Shown here: positions 8,048-16,094 of the stretch, piece after piece
How positions within the stretch are numbered: the first letter of the stretch is position 1
Layout: each line of letters starts with the position of its first letter
NCBI GenBank assembly: GCA_003538135.1
Contig: DPOR01000013.1
Coordinates: forward strand, 49,758 to 113,757
Reading direction: 5' to 3'
Length of the DNA stretch: 64,000 nucleotides
Origin: Oscillospiraceae bacterium
GTDB taxonomy: Bacteria; Bacillota; Clostridia; Oscillospirales; Acutalibacteraceae
Notes under the pieces: model-generated
The model's database searches: none
Told to the model about the DNA's origin: nothing
What the model saw: only the letters and a program-made list of their open reading frames with translations
Program-made: the position numbers and the translations under genes

Positions 8048-8076
8048 TTGACTTTTTTGCGGATTGGCTCTATATT
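8048..8076 (+). promoter_or_regulatory. Sigma-A promoter of potABCD
   Basis: TTGACT at 8048-8053, a 17-base spacer, and TATATT at 8071-8076, about 70 bases before potA and directly after the spoIIR terminator. Confidence 0.8.
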
Positions 8077-8147
8077 AGTAGTTACGACTTTGTTTATATT
8101 TTGATGTGCGGTTTGCATCGAATTCTTTTGAGAGAGGGGCTGCATAA

Positions 8148-9224
8148 TTGAAAAAAAATGTCATTATCGATTTGAAACACATCTCCGTCAAACTGGGTGA
8201 TAATCAGGTGCTTGACGACTTGAGCCTTTATATAAGGGACAGGGAGTTCATCACCTTGCTCGGTCCGTCAGGCTGCGGAAAGACAACCATTCTGCGCGTT
8301 ATTGCCGGATTCCTCGATCCCGATGAGGGGGATGTCATATTTGAGGATAAAAAAATCAATGGTGTGCCGCCTCATAAGAGGCAGGTTAACACCATTTTTC
8401 AGCGTTACGCGCTTTTTCCGCACCTGAATGTCTATGAAAATGTGGCGTTCGGTCTGCGCATAAGAAAAGTGTCGGAGAGCGAGATTGAAAAGACGGTGAG
8501 CGAGATGCTCTCCATAGTCAATCTCAGCGGCTTTGAAAAGCGCAACATAAATTCGCTCTCGGGCGGTCAGCAGCAGAGGGTGGCGATAGCCCGCGCCCTT
8601 GCGGTCAAGCCGCGCGTGCTTCTGCTCGATGAGCCCCTCGGCGCTCTCGACCTCAAATTAAGGCGCGAGATGCAGGTCGAGCTCAAAAAGATTCAGCAGC
8701 AGCTGGGCATAACCTTTATATATGTCACCCACGACCAGGAGGAGGCCCTCACGATGTCGGATACCGTCGTCGTGCTCAACCAGGGCTATATCCAGCAGAT
8801 AGGAACTCCCGTTGACATTTATAACGAGCCCACAAACGCTTTCGTCGCCGACTTCATAGGCGAGAGCAATATAATAGACGGCGTTATGATAAGGGATCGC
8901 CTCGTGCGTATCCTCGGCGCCGAGTTTGTCTGCGTCGACGAGGGCTTCGGCGAGAATATGCCCGTCGACGTCGTCATAAGACCCGAGGATGTCGTCCTGA
9001 CTCCGCCCTCGCAGGGCGAGCTCAAGGGCGTTGTCACCGATATAATATTCAAGGGCGTGCACTATGAGATGCACGTTTTAGTGAACGGATACGAGTGGCT
9101 TGTTCACAGCACCGTCTCCACTCCCATCGGAGCGGAGGTGGGCCTCAGCGTTGAACCCTCGAACATCCAGATTATGAACAAACCCGAGTCCGAGGACGAG
9201 GAGGTGTTCAACGCCGATGCGTAA
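8148..9224 (+). CDS. potA: Spermidine/putrescine ABC transporter ATPase
   Basis: Cytoplasmic ATPase powering polyamine import through PotBC. 358 residues. Walker A is GPSGCGKTT near residues 39-47, the ABC signature is LSGGQQQRVA, and Walker B is VLLLDEPLGALD, followed by the switch His in VTHDQEEA. The C-terminal ~120 residues form the TOBE-type regulatory domain (VVIRPEDVVL). The start is TTG at 8148 after GAGAGGGG; an ATG at 8158 is out of frame. The gene overlaps potB by 8 bases and heads a four-gene operon ending with the lipoprotein receptor. Polyamine specificity rests on the whole gene set and is family-level inference. Confidence 0.94.
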   Translation: MKKNVIIDLKHISVKLGDNQVLDDLSLYIRDREFITLLGPSGCGKTTILRVIAGFLDPDEGDVIFEDKKINGVPPHKRQVNTIFQRYALFPHLNVYENVAFGLRIRKVSESEIEKTVSEMLSIVNLSGFEKRNINSLSGGQQQRVAIARALAVKPRVLLLDEPLGALDLKLRREMQVELKKIQQQLGITFIYVTHDQEEALTMSDTVVVLNQGYIQQIGTPVDIYNEPTNAFVADFIGESNIIDGVMIRDRLVRILGAEFVCVDEGFGENMPVDVVIRPEDVVLTPPSQGELKGVVTDIIFKGVHYEMHVLVNGYEWLVHSTVSTPIGAEVGLSVEPSNIQIMNKPESEDEEVFNADA

Positions 9225-10029
9225 AAAACTTATGGCGGGGCCGTATCTGCTGTGGATGCTGGTCTTTACGATAGTGCCGCTGCTGTTCGTTTTTTATTAC
9301 GGTTTCACTTCTTCGGACGGCGCGTTCACTTTTTCAAACATAACCGCGATCTTTGAAAAGATTCATATTCAGGCGCTCGGTCTGTCCCTGCTGCTCGCAG
9401 TGATAACAACGGCGGTGTGCCTGCTGCTTGCCTATCCGCTCGCGCTGATACTCAGCAAAAGCGCCGCAAAAAACCGCAGCTTCGTTATATTCATCTTTAT
9501 CCTGCCCATGTGGATAAACTTCCTGCTCAGGATAATCGCGATAAGAATGCTGCTCTCCGATAACGGCATTCTGAACAGCGTCCTCTCGGCGCTTAATCTG
9601 CCGAATTTCAGTATCATGTATACCCCGGCGGCGATAGTCATCGGCATGGTCTACGACTATTTCCCGTTCATGGTTCTGCCGATTTACAACGCCCTTATAA
9701 AAATCGACCGCAATCTTCTTGAGGCGGCGGGCGACCTCGGTGCAACTCCGGGCAGGACTTTCAGAAAGATAATCTTCCCGCTCTCCGTGCCCGGCGTCAT
9801 AAGCGGCATCACAATGGTGTTCGTGCCGAGTATCTCGGAGTTCGTTATCGCCGATATCCTCGGCGGCGGCAAGGTTCTGCTCATAGGCAATATCATCGAG
9901 CAGGAGTTCAACCAGGGCAACAACTGGCATCTCGGCTCCGGCATCTCGATAGTGCTCATGATATTCATCTTCGTCAGCATGATGATAGGCGAGATGAAGG
10001 GCTCGGGAGAGGAGGCGTCGCTGTGGTAA
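9217..10029 (+). CDS. potB: Spermidine/putrescine ABC transporter permease PotB
   Basis: Inner component of the polyamine channel, 270 residues with about six hydrophobic helices. The EAA loop that contacts PotA is LLEAAGDLGATPGRTFRKIIFPL in two pieces: EAAGDLGATP, then FRKIIFPLSVPG. The N-terminal MRKKLMAGPYLLWMLVFTIV is the usual PotB start. The ATG lies inside the end of potA and the TAA overlaps the potC start, so translation is coupled throughout. No anomaly seen. Confidence 0.94.
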   Translation: MRKKLMAGPYLLWMLVFTIVPLLFVFYYGFTSSDGAFTFSNITAIFEKIHIQALGLSLLLAVITTAVCLLLAYPLALILSKSAAKNRSFVIFIFILPMWINFLLRIIAIRMLLSDNGILNSVLSALNLPNFSIMYTPAAIVIGMVYDYFPFMVLPIYNALIKIDRNLLEAAGDLGATPGRTFRKIIFPLSVPGVISGITMVFVPSISEFVIADILGGGKVLLIGNIIEQEFNQGNNWHLGSGISIVLMIFIFVSMMIGEMKGSGEEASLW

Positions 10030-10823
10030 AATTCAAGCACTTCCTCGAAAAGTTTTATGTGGCGATAATCTTCGTCCTGCTCTATCTGCCCATAGCCGTT
10101 TTAACGGTCATGTCCTTCAACAATTCCCGCTATATGAAGTGGGGCGGCTTTACCTTCAGATGGTATGAGGATCTGTTCACGAGCGGGCCTATCATGGAGG
10201 CTCTGCGCAACACTCTTCTGCTCGCCTTGCTCTCTGCGCTGATAGCAACGGCGGTCGGCACTCTCGCGTGCGTGGGTATTCTCTATATGAGAAAGCGCAG
10301 TCAGTCCGCAATAATGAGCGTCAACAGCATACCGCTTTTGAACGCCGATATCGTAACGGGCATTGCGTTGATGCTGCTCTTCGTGCGTATGTTCGGCAGC
10401 CTCAACTTTACCACCATGCTCATAGCGCATATCAGCTTCAATATTCCCTATGTCGTCCTCAACGTTCTGCCAAAGCTCCGTCAGCGCGACAAGAACACCT
10501 ACGAGGCGGCGGTTGACCTCGGCGCAACGCCGGTTCAGGCGTTCTTCAAGGTCATAGTCCCGGATATTTTCCCGGGTATACTCTCGGGCTTCCTCATGGC
10601 GTTTACCATGTCGCTCGACGATTTCACCATTACTTATTTCACAAAGGGCGCCGGAATAAAGACGCTCTCGATAATAATCTACACCGAGCGCAAGCTCGGA
10701 AATCAGCCTGAGCTCTATGCTCTTTCAACTATAATTTTCCTAATCGTGCTTATCGTGCTGTTCGTTGTCAACCGTATCAGCATTAAAAAGGAGAGAAGCG
10801 CGGTGAAGAGAAAAAACTATTGA
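10023..10823 (+). CDS. potC: Spermidine/putrescine ABC transporter permease PotC
   Basis: Second permease subunit, 266 residues with six predicted membrane helices. The N-terminus shows YLPIAVLTVMSFNNS, typical of PotC, and the EAA loop is YEAAVDLGATPVQAFFKVIV. Near the C-terminus is the family motif MSLDDFTITYFTKG. The start is GTG at 10023, overlapping the potB stop by 7 bases. potD begins 13 bases after its stop, behind GAGGGGAGA. PotB and PotC together form the heterodimeric channel. Confidence 0.94.
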   Translation: MVKFKHFLEKFYVAIIFVLLYLPIAVLTVMSFNNSRYMKWGGFTFRWYEDLFTSGPIMEALRNTLLLALLSALIATAVGTLACVGILYMRKRSQSAIMSVNSIPLLNADIVTGIALMLLFVRMFGSLNFTTMLIAHISFNIPYVVLNVLPKLRQRDKNTYEAAVDLGATPVQAFFKVIVPDIFPGILSGFLMAFTMSLDDFTITYFTKGAGIKTLSIIIYTERKLGNQPELYALSTIIFLIVLIVLFVVNRISIKKERSAVKRKNY

Positions 10824-10836
10824 GGGGAGACGAAAA

Positions 10837-11928
10837 ATGAAAAAATCCGTTCTTGTCAGAATAATCGCCGCCGCTATGGCAATAGCTCTCTGCGTCTGTT
10901 CTGTGGGCGCTCTCACGGGCTGCACTCAGACCCGTAAAATAAACGTGCTCGTCTACGGGCAGTATATCGATCTCGATGTTATATCGAACTTCAAAAAAGA
11001 ACACGGCATCAAGGTCAACGTCGACGAATGCGACACCCCCGAGGAGCTCTACAACAAGGCCGTCAACGGCGACCAGTCGTATGACCTTATCTGTACCTCG
11101 GACTATATAATCGAGCGCTTCATCAAGGAGAACAGACTCGCAGAGCTCAATTTTGACAATATCCCGAACATCAAGAACATCGGCGAAGTGTATCTCGAAA
11201 AGTCGAAGTCATTCGATCCCGAAAACAAGTATTCCGTCCCGCATTTCTGGGGCACCGTCGGCGTTATCTACAACACCAAGATGGTCTCCGAAGAGGACGC
11301 GAAGAGCTGGAAGATGTTCTTCAACGAGAAGTATACCGGAAAGATTATTATGTCGAACAGCATCCGCGACTCCTTCCTTGTCGCGCTTGAGGCTCTCGGC
11401 TATTCCCTCAACACTACGGACAAGGCGCAGATAGACGAGGCAAAGCAGTTGCTTATCAAGCAAAAGCCGATGCTCAAGGCGTATCTCGTCGAGACCGAGG
11501 CGCGCGACGCGATGATAAGCGGCGAGGCGGCGATGGCGCTCGTCTATAACGGCGAAGCGTATCTCGCTATAGAGGGCGACGAGGAGCAGAACATCAGCGG
11601 CAACCCCGATCTTAAGTTCACTATCCCCGAGGAGGGCACGAACTTCTGGATCGATTCGTGGGTAGTCCCTGTTTACAGCTCCAATAAGGCGGACGCCGAG
11701 GCGTTCATCAACTACCTCTGCGGAGTCGATGCCGCGAAGAAGAACTTCGAATATATCTATTATTCGACCCCGAATCAGGCGCTATTTGATACGCTTGCTC
11801 CCGAGGTTCAGCAGGATGAGGACATCTTCCCGTCCCGCGAGGTTATCGATAAGGGCGAGGTCTATCACGATCTCGGCGCGGAGCTCGATGCATATTACAG
11901 CGCAGCGTGGAAAGAAATAAAATCATAA
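10837..11928 (+). CDS. potD: Polyamine-binding lipoprotein PotD
   Basis: Extracellular substrate-binding protein of the Pot importer, 363 residues. A signal peptide with a hydrophobic core (residues 8-26) ends in the lipobox LTGC, so it is lipid-anchored on the outer face of the membrane. The mature protein begins with INVLVYGQYIDLDVI and has PotD/PotF-type segments YDLICTSDYIIERF, VPHFWGTVGVIYNT and NFWIDSWVVPVYS. It is last in the operon, directly after potC. Whether it prefers spermidine or putrescine cannot be told by eye. Confidence 0.93.
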   Translation: MKKSVLVRIIAAAMAIALCVCSVGALTGCTQTRKINVLVYGQYIDLDVISNFKKEHGIKVNVDECDTPEELYNKAVNGDQSYDLICTSDYIIERFIKENRLAELNFDNIPNIKNIGEVYLEKSKSFDPENKYSVPHFWGTVGVIYNTKMVSEEDAKSWKMFFNEKYTGKIIMSNSIRDSFLVALEALGYSLNTTDKAQIDEAKQLLIKQKPMLKAYLVETEARDAMISGEAAMALVYNGEAYLAIEGDEEQNISGNPDLKFTIPEEGTNFWIDSWVVPVYSSNKADAEAFINYLCGVDAAKKNFEYIYYSTPNQALFDTLAPEVQQDEDIFPSREVIDKGEVYHDLGAELDAYYSAAWKEIKS

Positions 11929-11937
11929 CAATAATAG

Positions 11938-11970
11938 CCGGGGTGCGGACTGCCGTGCCCCGGAATTTCT
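11938..11970 (+). terminator. Hairpin after potD, possible weak terminator
   Basis: CCGGGGTGCGG (11938-11948) pairs with CCGTGCCCCGG (11953-11963) with two wobbles and loop ACTG. The tail AATTTCTGT is poor in T, so read-through into the aldolase-like gene is likely. Confidence 0.55.
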
Positions 11971-11989
11971 GTAAGAAAGGGTAATATTC

Positions 11990-13084
11990 ATGCTTATAGA
12001 TGAGCTTGTCGGCTTTTCGAATTTTTACGGCTCCGACCCGTCTCTCGTCTTGGCGGGCGGCGGCAACACCTCCGCAAAGCGGGACGGCAGAATGTGGGTC
12101 AAGGGCTCGGGCACGGCGCTTGCGACAATAACGGCGCAGGGCTTTGTGAAAATGGATCTTTCAAAGCTCGGCGAAATATTCGAAAAGAGCTATCCCGATT
12201 CCGATTCCGAGCGCGAGGCTCTTGTGCTCGAGGACCTCATGGCGGCCCGCGTACCGGGGGAGACGAAGCGCCCGAGCGTCGAGACTACCCTCCATGCGCT
12301 GTTTCCGCAGACCTATGTTCTGCATCTGCACCCCGCCGAGATAAACGGACTCACCTGCTCAAAGGGCGGGGAGAGCGCCGCAAAAAAAGTGATAGACCGC
12401 GATTTTATCTGGATCGAGCAGTGCCGACCCGGCTATATACTTGCCAAGCTCTGCCGCGACAGAATGCTTGCTTTCAAGGCGCGGACGGGCAGGGACTGCG
12501 ATATGCTCCTGCTCGAAAATCACGGAATATTCATAGCTGCCGATACGGTTGACGCCCTCGGCGAAAAGCTCCGTTTTGTTATTGATTCCATCGATAGCAG
12601 ACTTTCGGAGAGGCCCGATTTCGATAGGACTCCGACCTCGGACGCCGAGGCTCAGAGCGCTCTGCTTCCGGCATTTCCGCAGGGCACCGTCTGCCGCGAG
12701 GTTCCGTTCGGCGTGTCCGAGAGCTTTGTAAAAGATAAAGCTGCCGCAAAGGAGCTCATGCGCCCGTTCACGCCCGACCATATAGTTTATTGCCGCGCCT
12801 ATCCGCTATGGCTTGACGGCGTAAATGAAGCGGCGGAAAAGGCGAGCTCCTACAATAAAAAATTCGGCTTTATGCCGCGTGTCGTTTTGCTTCGGGGCAG
12901 GGGAGCGTTCTGCTTCGGCGAGAGCGAAAAGCGTGCCGAGACCGCAGAAATGCTCTTTGAGGATGCGGCGGGTATAGCCGTTTATTCCCGCTCGTTCGGC
13001 GGCGCGTCGCCGATGACGGAGGAGCTGACCGATTTCATCACAAATTGGGAAGTCGAGGCCTACAGAAGCTCGCAGAACGGATGA
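11990..13084 (+). CDS. Class II aldolase/adducin-family protein
   Basis: A 364-residue protein whose first ~230 residues match the class II aldolase fold. Visible are GGGNTSAKRDGRMWVKGSG (phosphate-binding side), the zinc-binding pair in VLHLHPAEINGLTC, and LLLENHGIFIAADTVD with the third His. Family members split or epimerise sugar phosphates such as rhamnulose- or fuculose-1-phosphate. The sequence most resembles the N-terminal half of RhaD/YuxG-type proteins, which fuse an aldolase to a dehydrogenase; here only a ~130-residue extension follows (RVVLLRGRGAFCFGES) and no Rossmann domain. The substrate is unknown. It lies 61 bases after potD behind a weak terminator. Confidence 0.8.
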   Translation: MLIDELVGFSNFYGSDPSLVLAGGGNTSAKRDGRMWVKGSGTALATITAQGFVKMDLSKLGEIFEKSYPDSDSEREALVLEDLMAARVPGETKRPSVETTLHALFPQTYVLHLHPAEINGLTCSKGGESAAKKVIDRDFIWIEQCRPGYILAKLCRDRMLAFKARTGRDCDMLLLENHGIFIAADTVDALGEKLRFVIDSIDSRLSERPDFDRTPTSDAEAQSALLPAFPQGTVCREVPFGVSESFVKDKAAAKELMRPFTPDHIVYCRAYPLWLDGVNEAAEKASSYNKKFGFMPRVVLLRGRGAFCFGESEKRAETAEMLFEDAAGIAVYSRSFGGASPMTEELTDFITNWEVEAYRSSQNG

Positions 13085-13150
13085 AAAAACATATTTAAGA
13101 CGGCAAAGTTAAAACTGTTTTAATTTTTCGTGAAATATTGCCCGTAAAGC

Positions 13151-13179
13151 TTGAAATACACACTCAAATAAGTTAAAAT
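13151..13179 (+). promoter_or_regulatory. Promoter of pgi
   Basis: TTGAAA at 13151-13156, a 17-base spacer, and TAAAAT at 13174-13179. The leader of about 65 bases contains a perfect hairpin, GAGACC-GTGC-GGTCTC (13210-13225), ahead of the ribosome site GGGGG. Confidence 0.65.
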
Positions 13180-13250
13180 ATTGACAAATAAAAGAGCTCA
13201 TAGGAGCCGGAGACCGTGCGGTCTCTTAATAGATATGGGGGCAAAAGAGA

Positions 13251-14591
13251 ATGTCAGTCAGACTTAACACCTCGTTCGTCGGCGAGGCGGCGGATGCCGC
13301 CGGGCTTTCGGCAATTCAGCCGGAGATAACTGCCGCGCATGAAAAGCTTCATAACGGTACGGGCGCAGGCAATGCGTTCCTCGGCTGGGTCGATCTTCCC
13401 GTCAATTACGACAGGGATGAGTTCGCAAGAATCAAGTCGGCCGCAGAAAAAATAAAGAGCGATTCCGAGATACTTATAGTTATCGGCATAGGCGGATCAT
13501 ACCTCGGCGCAAGAGCCGCTATAGAGTTCGTCAAGTCGCAGAAGTATAACGACGTTGCAAAAGGCACTCCGAAGATTTACTTCGCCGGCAACACCATCAG
13601 CTCCTCGACCCTTGCCGAGCTTATAGATATCTGCAAGGATAAGGACTTTTCCGTCAACGTCATCTCGAAGTCCGGAACGACCACCGAGCCTGCGCTCGCG
13701 TTCCGTATATTCAGAGACCTGCTCATAAAGAAGTACGGCAAGGACGGCGCAAAGAGCCGCATCTATGCCACTACCGATAAATCAAAGGGCGCGCTTCGCA
13801 ATATGTCCGACGAGGAGGGCTATGAGACCTTCGTAGTTCCCGACAATGTCGGCGGAAGATATTCCGTGCTCACGGCAGTCGGCCTGCTGCCGATAGCTGT
13901 TGCCGGTATTGATATCGACGCGCTCATGAAGGGCGCTGCGGACGCAAGAGAGCAGTATATGTCGCCCGAGCTTGACAAGAACGACTGCTACCGCTATGCC
14001 GCTATCCGCAATATCCTTTACAGGAGCGGAAAGAAGATTGAAATGATGGCCGCCTACGAGCCGGACTACGCCATGATGTGCGAGTGGTTCAAGCAGCTCT
14101 TCGGCGAGAGCGAGGGCAAGGAACACAAGGGAATCTTCCCCGTGTCGGCGATATTCTCGACCGACCTGCACTCCCTCGGCCAGTATATACAGCAGGGCGA
14201 GCGCTCGCTGTTCGAGACCGTCGTCACCTTTGCCGAGCCTAAGCGCGATATTGTTATCGAGGCTACCGCCGACAATGAGGACGGACTCAATTTCCTCGCA
14301 GGCAAGCATATGTCCGAGGTCAACCGCAAGGCGTTCGAGGGAACGGTGCTTGCGCATACCGACGGCGGCGTGCCCAATATCATCCTGGATGTCGATAAGA
14401 TGGATGAGTACAATTTGGGTTGGCTTATCTACTTCCTCGAGAAAGCCTGCGGAATTTCCGGCTATGTCCTCGGAGTCAATCCGTTCGACCAGCCCGGCGT
14501 TGAAAGTTATAAGCTCAATATGTTCGCACTCATGGGCAAGCCCGGATATGAGGAGCGCCGTGCTGAGCTTGAAAACAGAATAAATTTTTAG
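13251..14591 (+). CDS. pgi: Glucose-6-phosphate isomerase
   Basis: Glycolytic enzyme interconverting glucose-6-phosphate and fructose-6-phosphate. 446 residues, the normal length for the short Firmicutes type. Signatures seen: GIGGSYLGARAAIEFV, the phosphate-binding SKSGTTTEPALAFR, VGGRYSVLTAVGLLP, the catalytic region QYIQQGERSLFETVV and the C-terminal PFDQPGVESYK. It starts with ATG after GGGGGCAAAAGAGA and has its own promoter. The next gene follows 12 bases downstream behind AGGAGG. Flux from this enzyme feeds pfkA at 41.7 kb. Confidence 0.97.
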   Translation: MSVRLNTSFVGEAADAAGLSAIQPEITAAHEKLHNGTGAGNAFLGWVDLPVNYDRDEFARIKSAAEKIKSDSEILIVIGIGGSYLGARAAIEFVKSQKYNDVAKGTPKIYFAGNTISSSTLAELIDICKDKDFSVNVISKSGTTTEPALAFRIFRDLLIKKYGKDGAKSRIYATTDKSKGALRNMSDEEGYETFVVPDNVGGRYSVLTAVGLLPIAVAGIDIDALMKGAADAREQYMSPELDKNDCYRYAAIRNILYRSGKKIEMMAAYEPDYAMMCEWFKQLFGESEGKEHKGIFPVSAIFSTDLHSLGQYIQQGERSLFETVVTFAEPKRDIVIEATADNEDGLNFLAGKHMSEVNRKAFEGTVLAHTDGGVPNIILDVDKMDEYNLGWLIYFLEKACGISGYVLGVNPFDQPGVESYKLNMFALMGKPGYEERRAELENRINF

Positions 14592-14603
14592 GAGGAATTC
14601 TTA

Positions 14604-15020
14604 ATGGTTTCTTTGATTACAGGACGCAAAGGATCGGGCAAGACAAAACGTCTCATCGAGCAGGTCAACAAGGCTGTTGAAGCTTCCAACGGCAACGTCG
14701 TCTGCGTTGAGAAAGAAAGGCTTTTGACTTACGATATCAACTATCGTGCAAGGCTTATCGAGACTGATTTTTACAAGGTCAGCGGCTATAAGGCGTTTTA
14801 CGGCTTCCTCAGCGGTATCTGCGCAGGTGACCACGATATAACCGATATCCTCGTCGACGCAACTCTCCGCATCGGCAGCAGAGATTACGATGAGCTTGCG
14901 GTTTTCCTTGAGAAGGTCAAGGAGCTCAGCGACATTACCGAGAAGAACTTCGTATTCACCGTTTCGGCGGACGAAGAGGAGCTTCCCGAGAAGATTTTCG
15001 ACTTCTGCCATAAGATTTAA
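14604..15020 (+). CDS. Small P-loop protein of unknown function
   Basis: A 138-residue protein with an N-terminal Walker A, GRKGSGKT, at residues 7-14, directly after a short beta strand (VSLIT). The rest is predicted alpha/beta: NVVCVEKERLLTYDI, GDHDITDILVDATLRI (a possible Walker B strand) and NFVFTVSADEEELPEKI. It is too short for a known kinase or GTPase and lacks GTPase NKxD or SAK motifs. It could be a minimal nucleotide-binding regulator. It is packed 12 bases behind pgi with a strong AGGAGG site, so probably co-transcribed with it. I recognise the fold, not the function. Confidence 0.75.
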   Translation: MVSLITGRKGSGKTKRLIEQVNKAVEASNGNVVCVEKERLLTYDINYRARLIETDFYKVSGYKAFYGFLSGICAGDHDITDILVDATLRIGSRDYDELAVFLEKVKELSDITEKNFVFTVSADEEELPEKIFDFCHKI

Positions 15021-15051
15021 GAGAATTTAGGCTAAAAAACCGAAGTTTTTA

Positions 15052-15080
15052 TTGACAAAACCCGCGCAGGAAGATATAAT
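15052..15080 (+). promoter_or_regulatory. Consensus sigma-A promoter of yceD-rpmF
   Basis: Perfect TTGACA at 15052-15057, a 17-base spacer, and perfect TATAAT at 15075-15080. Transcription should start near 15087, about 33 bases before the yceD ATG. This fits a ribosomal protein operon. Confidence 0.93.
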
Positions 15081-15119
15081 ACTTTCTGCGCGGATTTAAG
15101 TAACCGCAAGGTGAATGCT

Positions 15120-15614
15120 ATGTTTATTGAGTTAGAACCCATTTTCAATAATATCGGTATGTCCGCTCCTTTTGATTACGAGCTGGATATGTCCGATGAG
15201 GAGTTCTGGGCGTCCAAGCCTTTTCAAAAGGCCGTGCGCGTCAAGGGCGAGGCGGTGAACCGAGCCGGCATAGTTTGCATCGAAGCTCAGGCGACGGTTG
15301 AGGTTTCTACCTACTGCGACCGCTGCGCTTCATCGATAGACCGCGTTTTCACCGTTCCCGTTTCTCATACTCTCGTTACCTTGCTGAATAACGAAGAGAA
15401 CGACGAGCTGATTCTTGTTGAGGATATGCATTTTGAGCTTGATCCTCTCGTGCGGGAGGATGTTTTTCTTTTCCTGCCCAACAAGATTCTGTGCAAAGAG
15501 GATTGCAAGGGCGTCTGCCAGTTCTGCGGCGCCAACCTCAATGAAAGCCAATGCAGCTGCAAAAAGCCCATAGACCCGCGTCTCGAGGCTCTCAAACAGC
15601 TTTTGGATAATTAA
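15120..15614 (+). CDS. yceD: YceD/DUF177 family protein
   Basis: A 164-residue member of the YceD family, which almost always lies directly upstream of rpmF and is linked to 23S rRNA or ribosome assembly in bacteria and plastids. The core has EAQATVEVSTYCDRCAS and a Cys-rich C-terminus (CKEDCKGVCQFCGANLN, then CSCKK) that may bind metal. The ATG at 15120 is preferred over the in-frame GTG at 15111, because AAGGTG at 15108-15113 sits six bases before the ATG. It is followed 48 bases later by rpmF under the same promoter. Confidence 0.88.
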   Translation: MFIELEPIFNNIGMSAPFDYELDMSDEEFWASKPFQKAVRVKGEAVNRAGIVCIEAQATVEVSTYCDRCASSIDRVFTVPVSHTLVTLLNNEENDELILVEDMHFELDPLVREDVFLFLPNKILCKEDCKGVCQFCGANLNESQCSCKKPIDPRLEALKQLLDN

Positions 15615-15662
15615 AAGGATTTTTTCCACATTCAATGCACTAGTATTAAGGAGGTGCTCAAC

Positions 15663-15845
15663 ATGGCGGTACCCAAGAGAAGAGTATCAAGCGCAAGACG
15701 AGACAAGAGACGTTCCAACGTTTGGAAGATGGACGCTCCCGAGCTCGTTAAGTGCCCGCAGTGCGGGGAGTACAAGAGACCCCACAGAATATGCCCCGAG
15801 TGCGGCTATTACAACGGCAAGCAAGTGATTAAGAAGGACGCGTGA
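15663..15845 (+). CDS. rpmF: 50S ribosomal protein L32
   Basis: A 60-residue ribosomal protein of the large subunit. It starts MAVPKRRVSSARRDKRRSN and has the four-Cys zinc ribbon CPQCGEYKRPHRICPECGYY, so this is the zinc-binding form. The ATG at 15663 follows the strong AAGGAGGTG site. In many Firmicutes rpmF is followed by fapR/plsX/fabD/acpP; here those are missing and der follows after a structured, non-coding 249-base gap. Confidence 0.97.
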   Translation: MAVPKRRVSSARRDKRRSNVWKMDAPELVKCPQCGEYKRPHRICPECGYYNGKQVIKKDA

Positions 15846-15864
15846 GCCCTTTGAAACACACGCA

Positions 15865-15959
15865 AGTCAAATATGACTCGTAAAGCGGCCGGTATCGGCG
15901 GCTTAAAGCGTTAACTGCTAAGCTGAGGTTCCGCCTCGGCTGTGCTTTGTACAAGTCAT
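15865..15959 (+). ncRNA. Candidate structured RNA element (unknown class)
   Basis: Paired segments suggest a branched RNA. ATGACT (15873-15878) pairs with AGTCAT (15954-15959), and GTAAAGC (15880-15886) with GCTTTGT (15944-15950), forming a closing helix. Inside it are GCCG-GTAT-CGGC (15888-15899), GCTTA/TAAGC (15901-15905/15919-15923) and CTGAGG-TTCCG-CCTCGG (15923-15939). An alternative AGTC/GACT hairpin (15865-15878) would compete with the closing helix, as in a switch. A terminator follows 10 bases later. It is not a tRNA. I could not match it to a riboswitch class I know; it may be a leader of der or a small RNA. Confidence 0.4.
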
Positions 15960-15969
15960 GAATGCGGAG

Positions 15970-16002
15970 AGGTAGAGGAGGATGAGCCTTCTCTGCCTTT
16001 TT
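15970..16002 (+). terminator. Rho-independent terminator after the structured element
   Basis: AGGTAGAGGAGG (15970-15981) pairs with CCTTCTCTGCCT (15987-15998), 12 bp with two wobbles and loop ATGAG, followed by TTTT and more T-rich sequence. Confidence 0.85.
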
Positions 16003-16094
16003 GATTTTTATAAGAAACGTTTTGCGCTTATAAAATCCAAAATTTTTGAAAGGAAGCGGTATCGGCGAAAGCCCTTTGCCGCGCGGTCATAAAT

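Noticed and set aside
15873..15959. Cloverleaf-like fold considered as a tRNA
   Set aside because: No TTC loop sequence, anticodon arm of correct size or CCA-compatible acceptor end.
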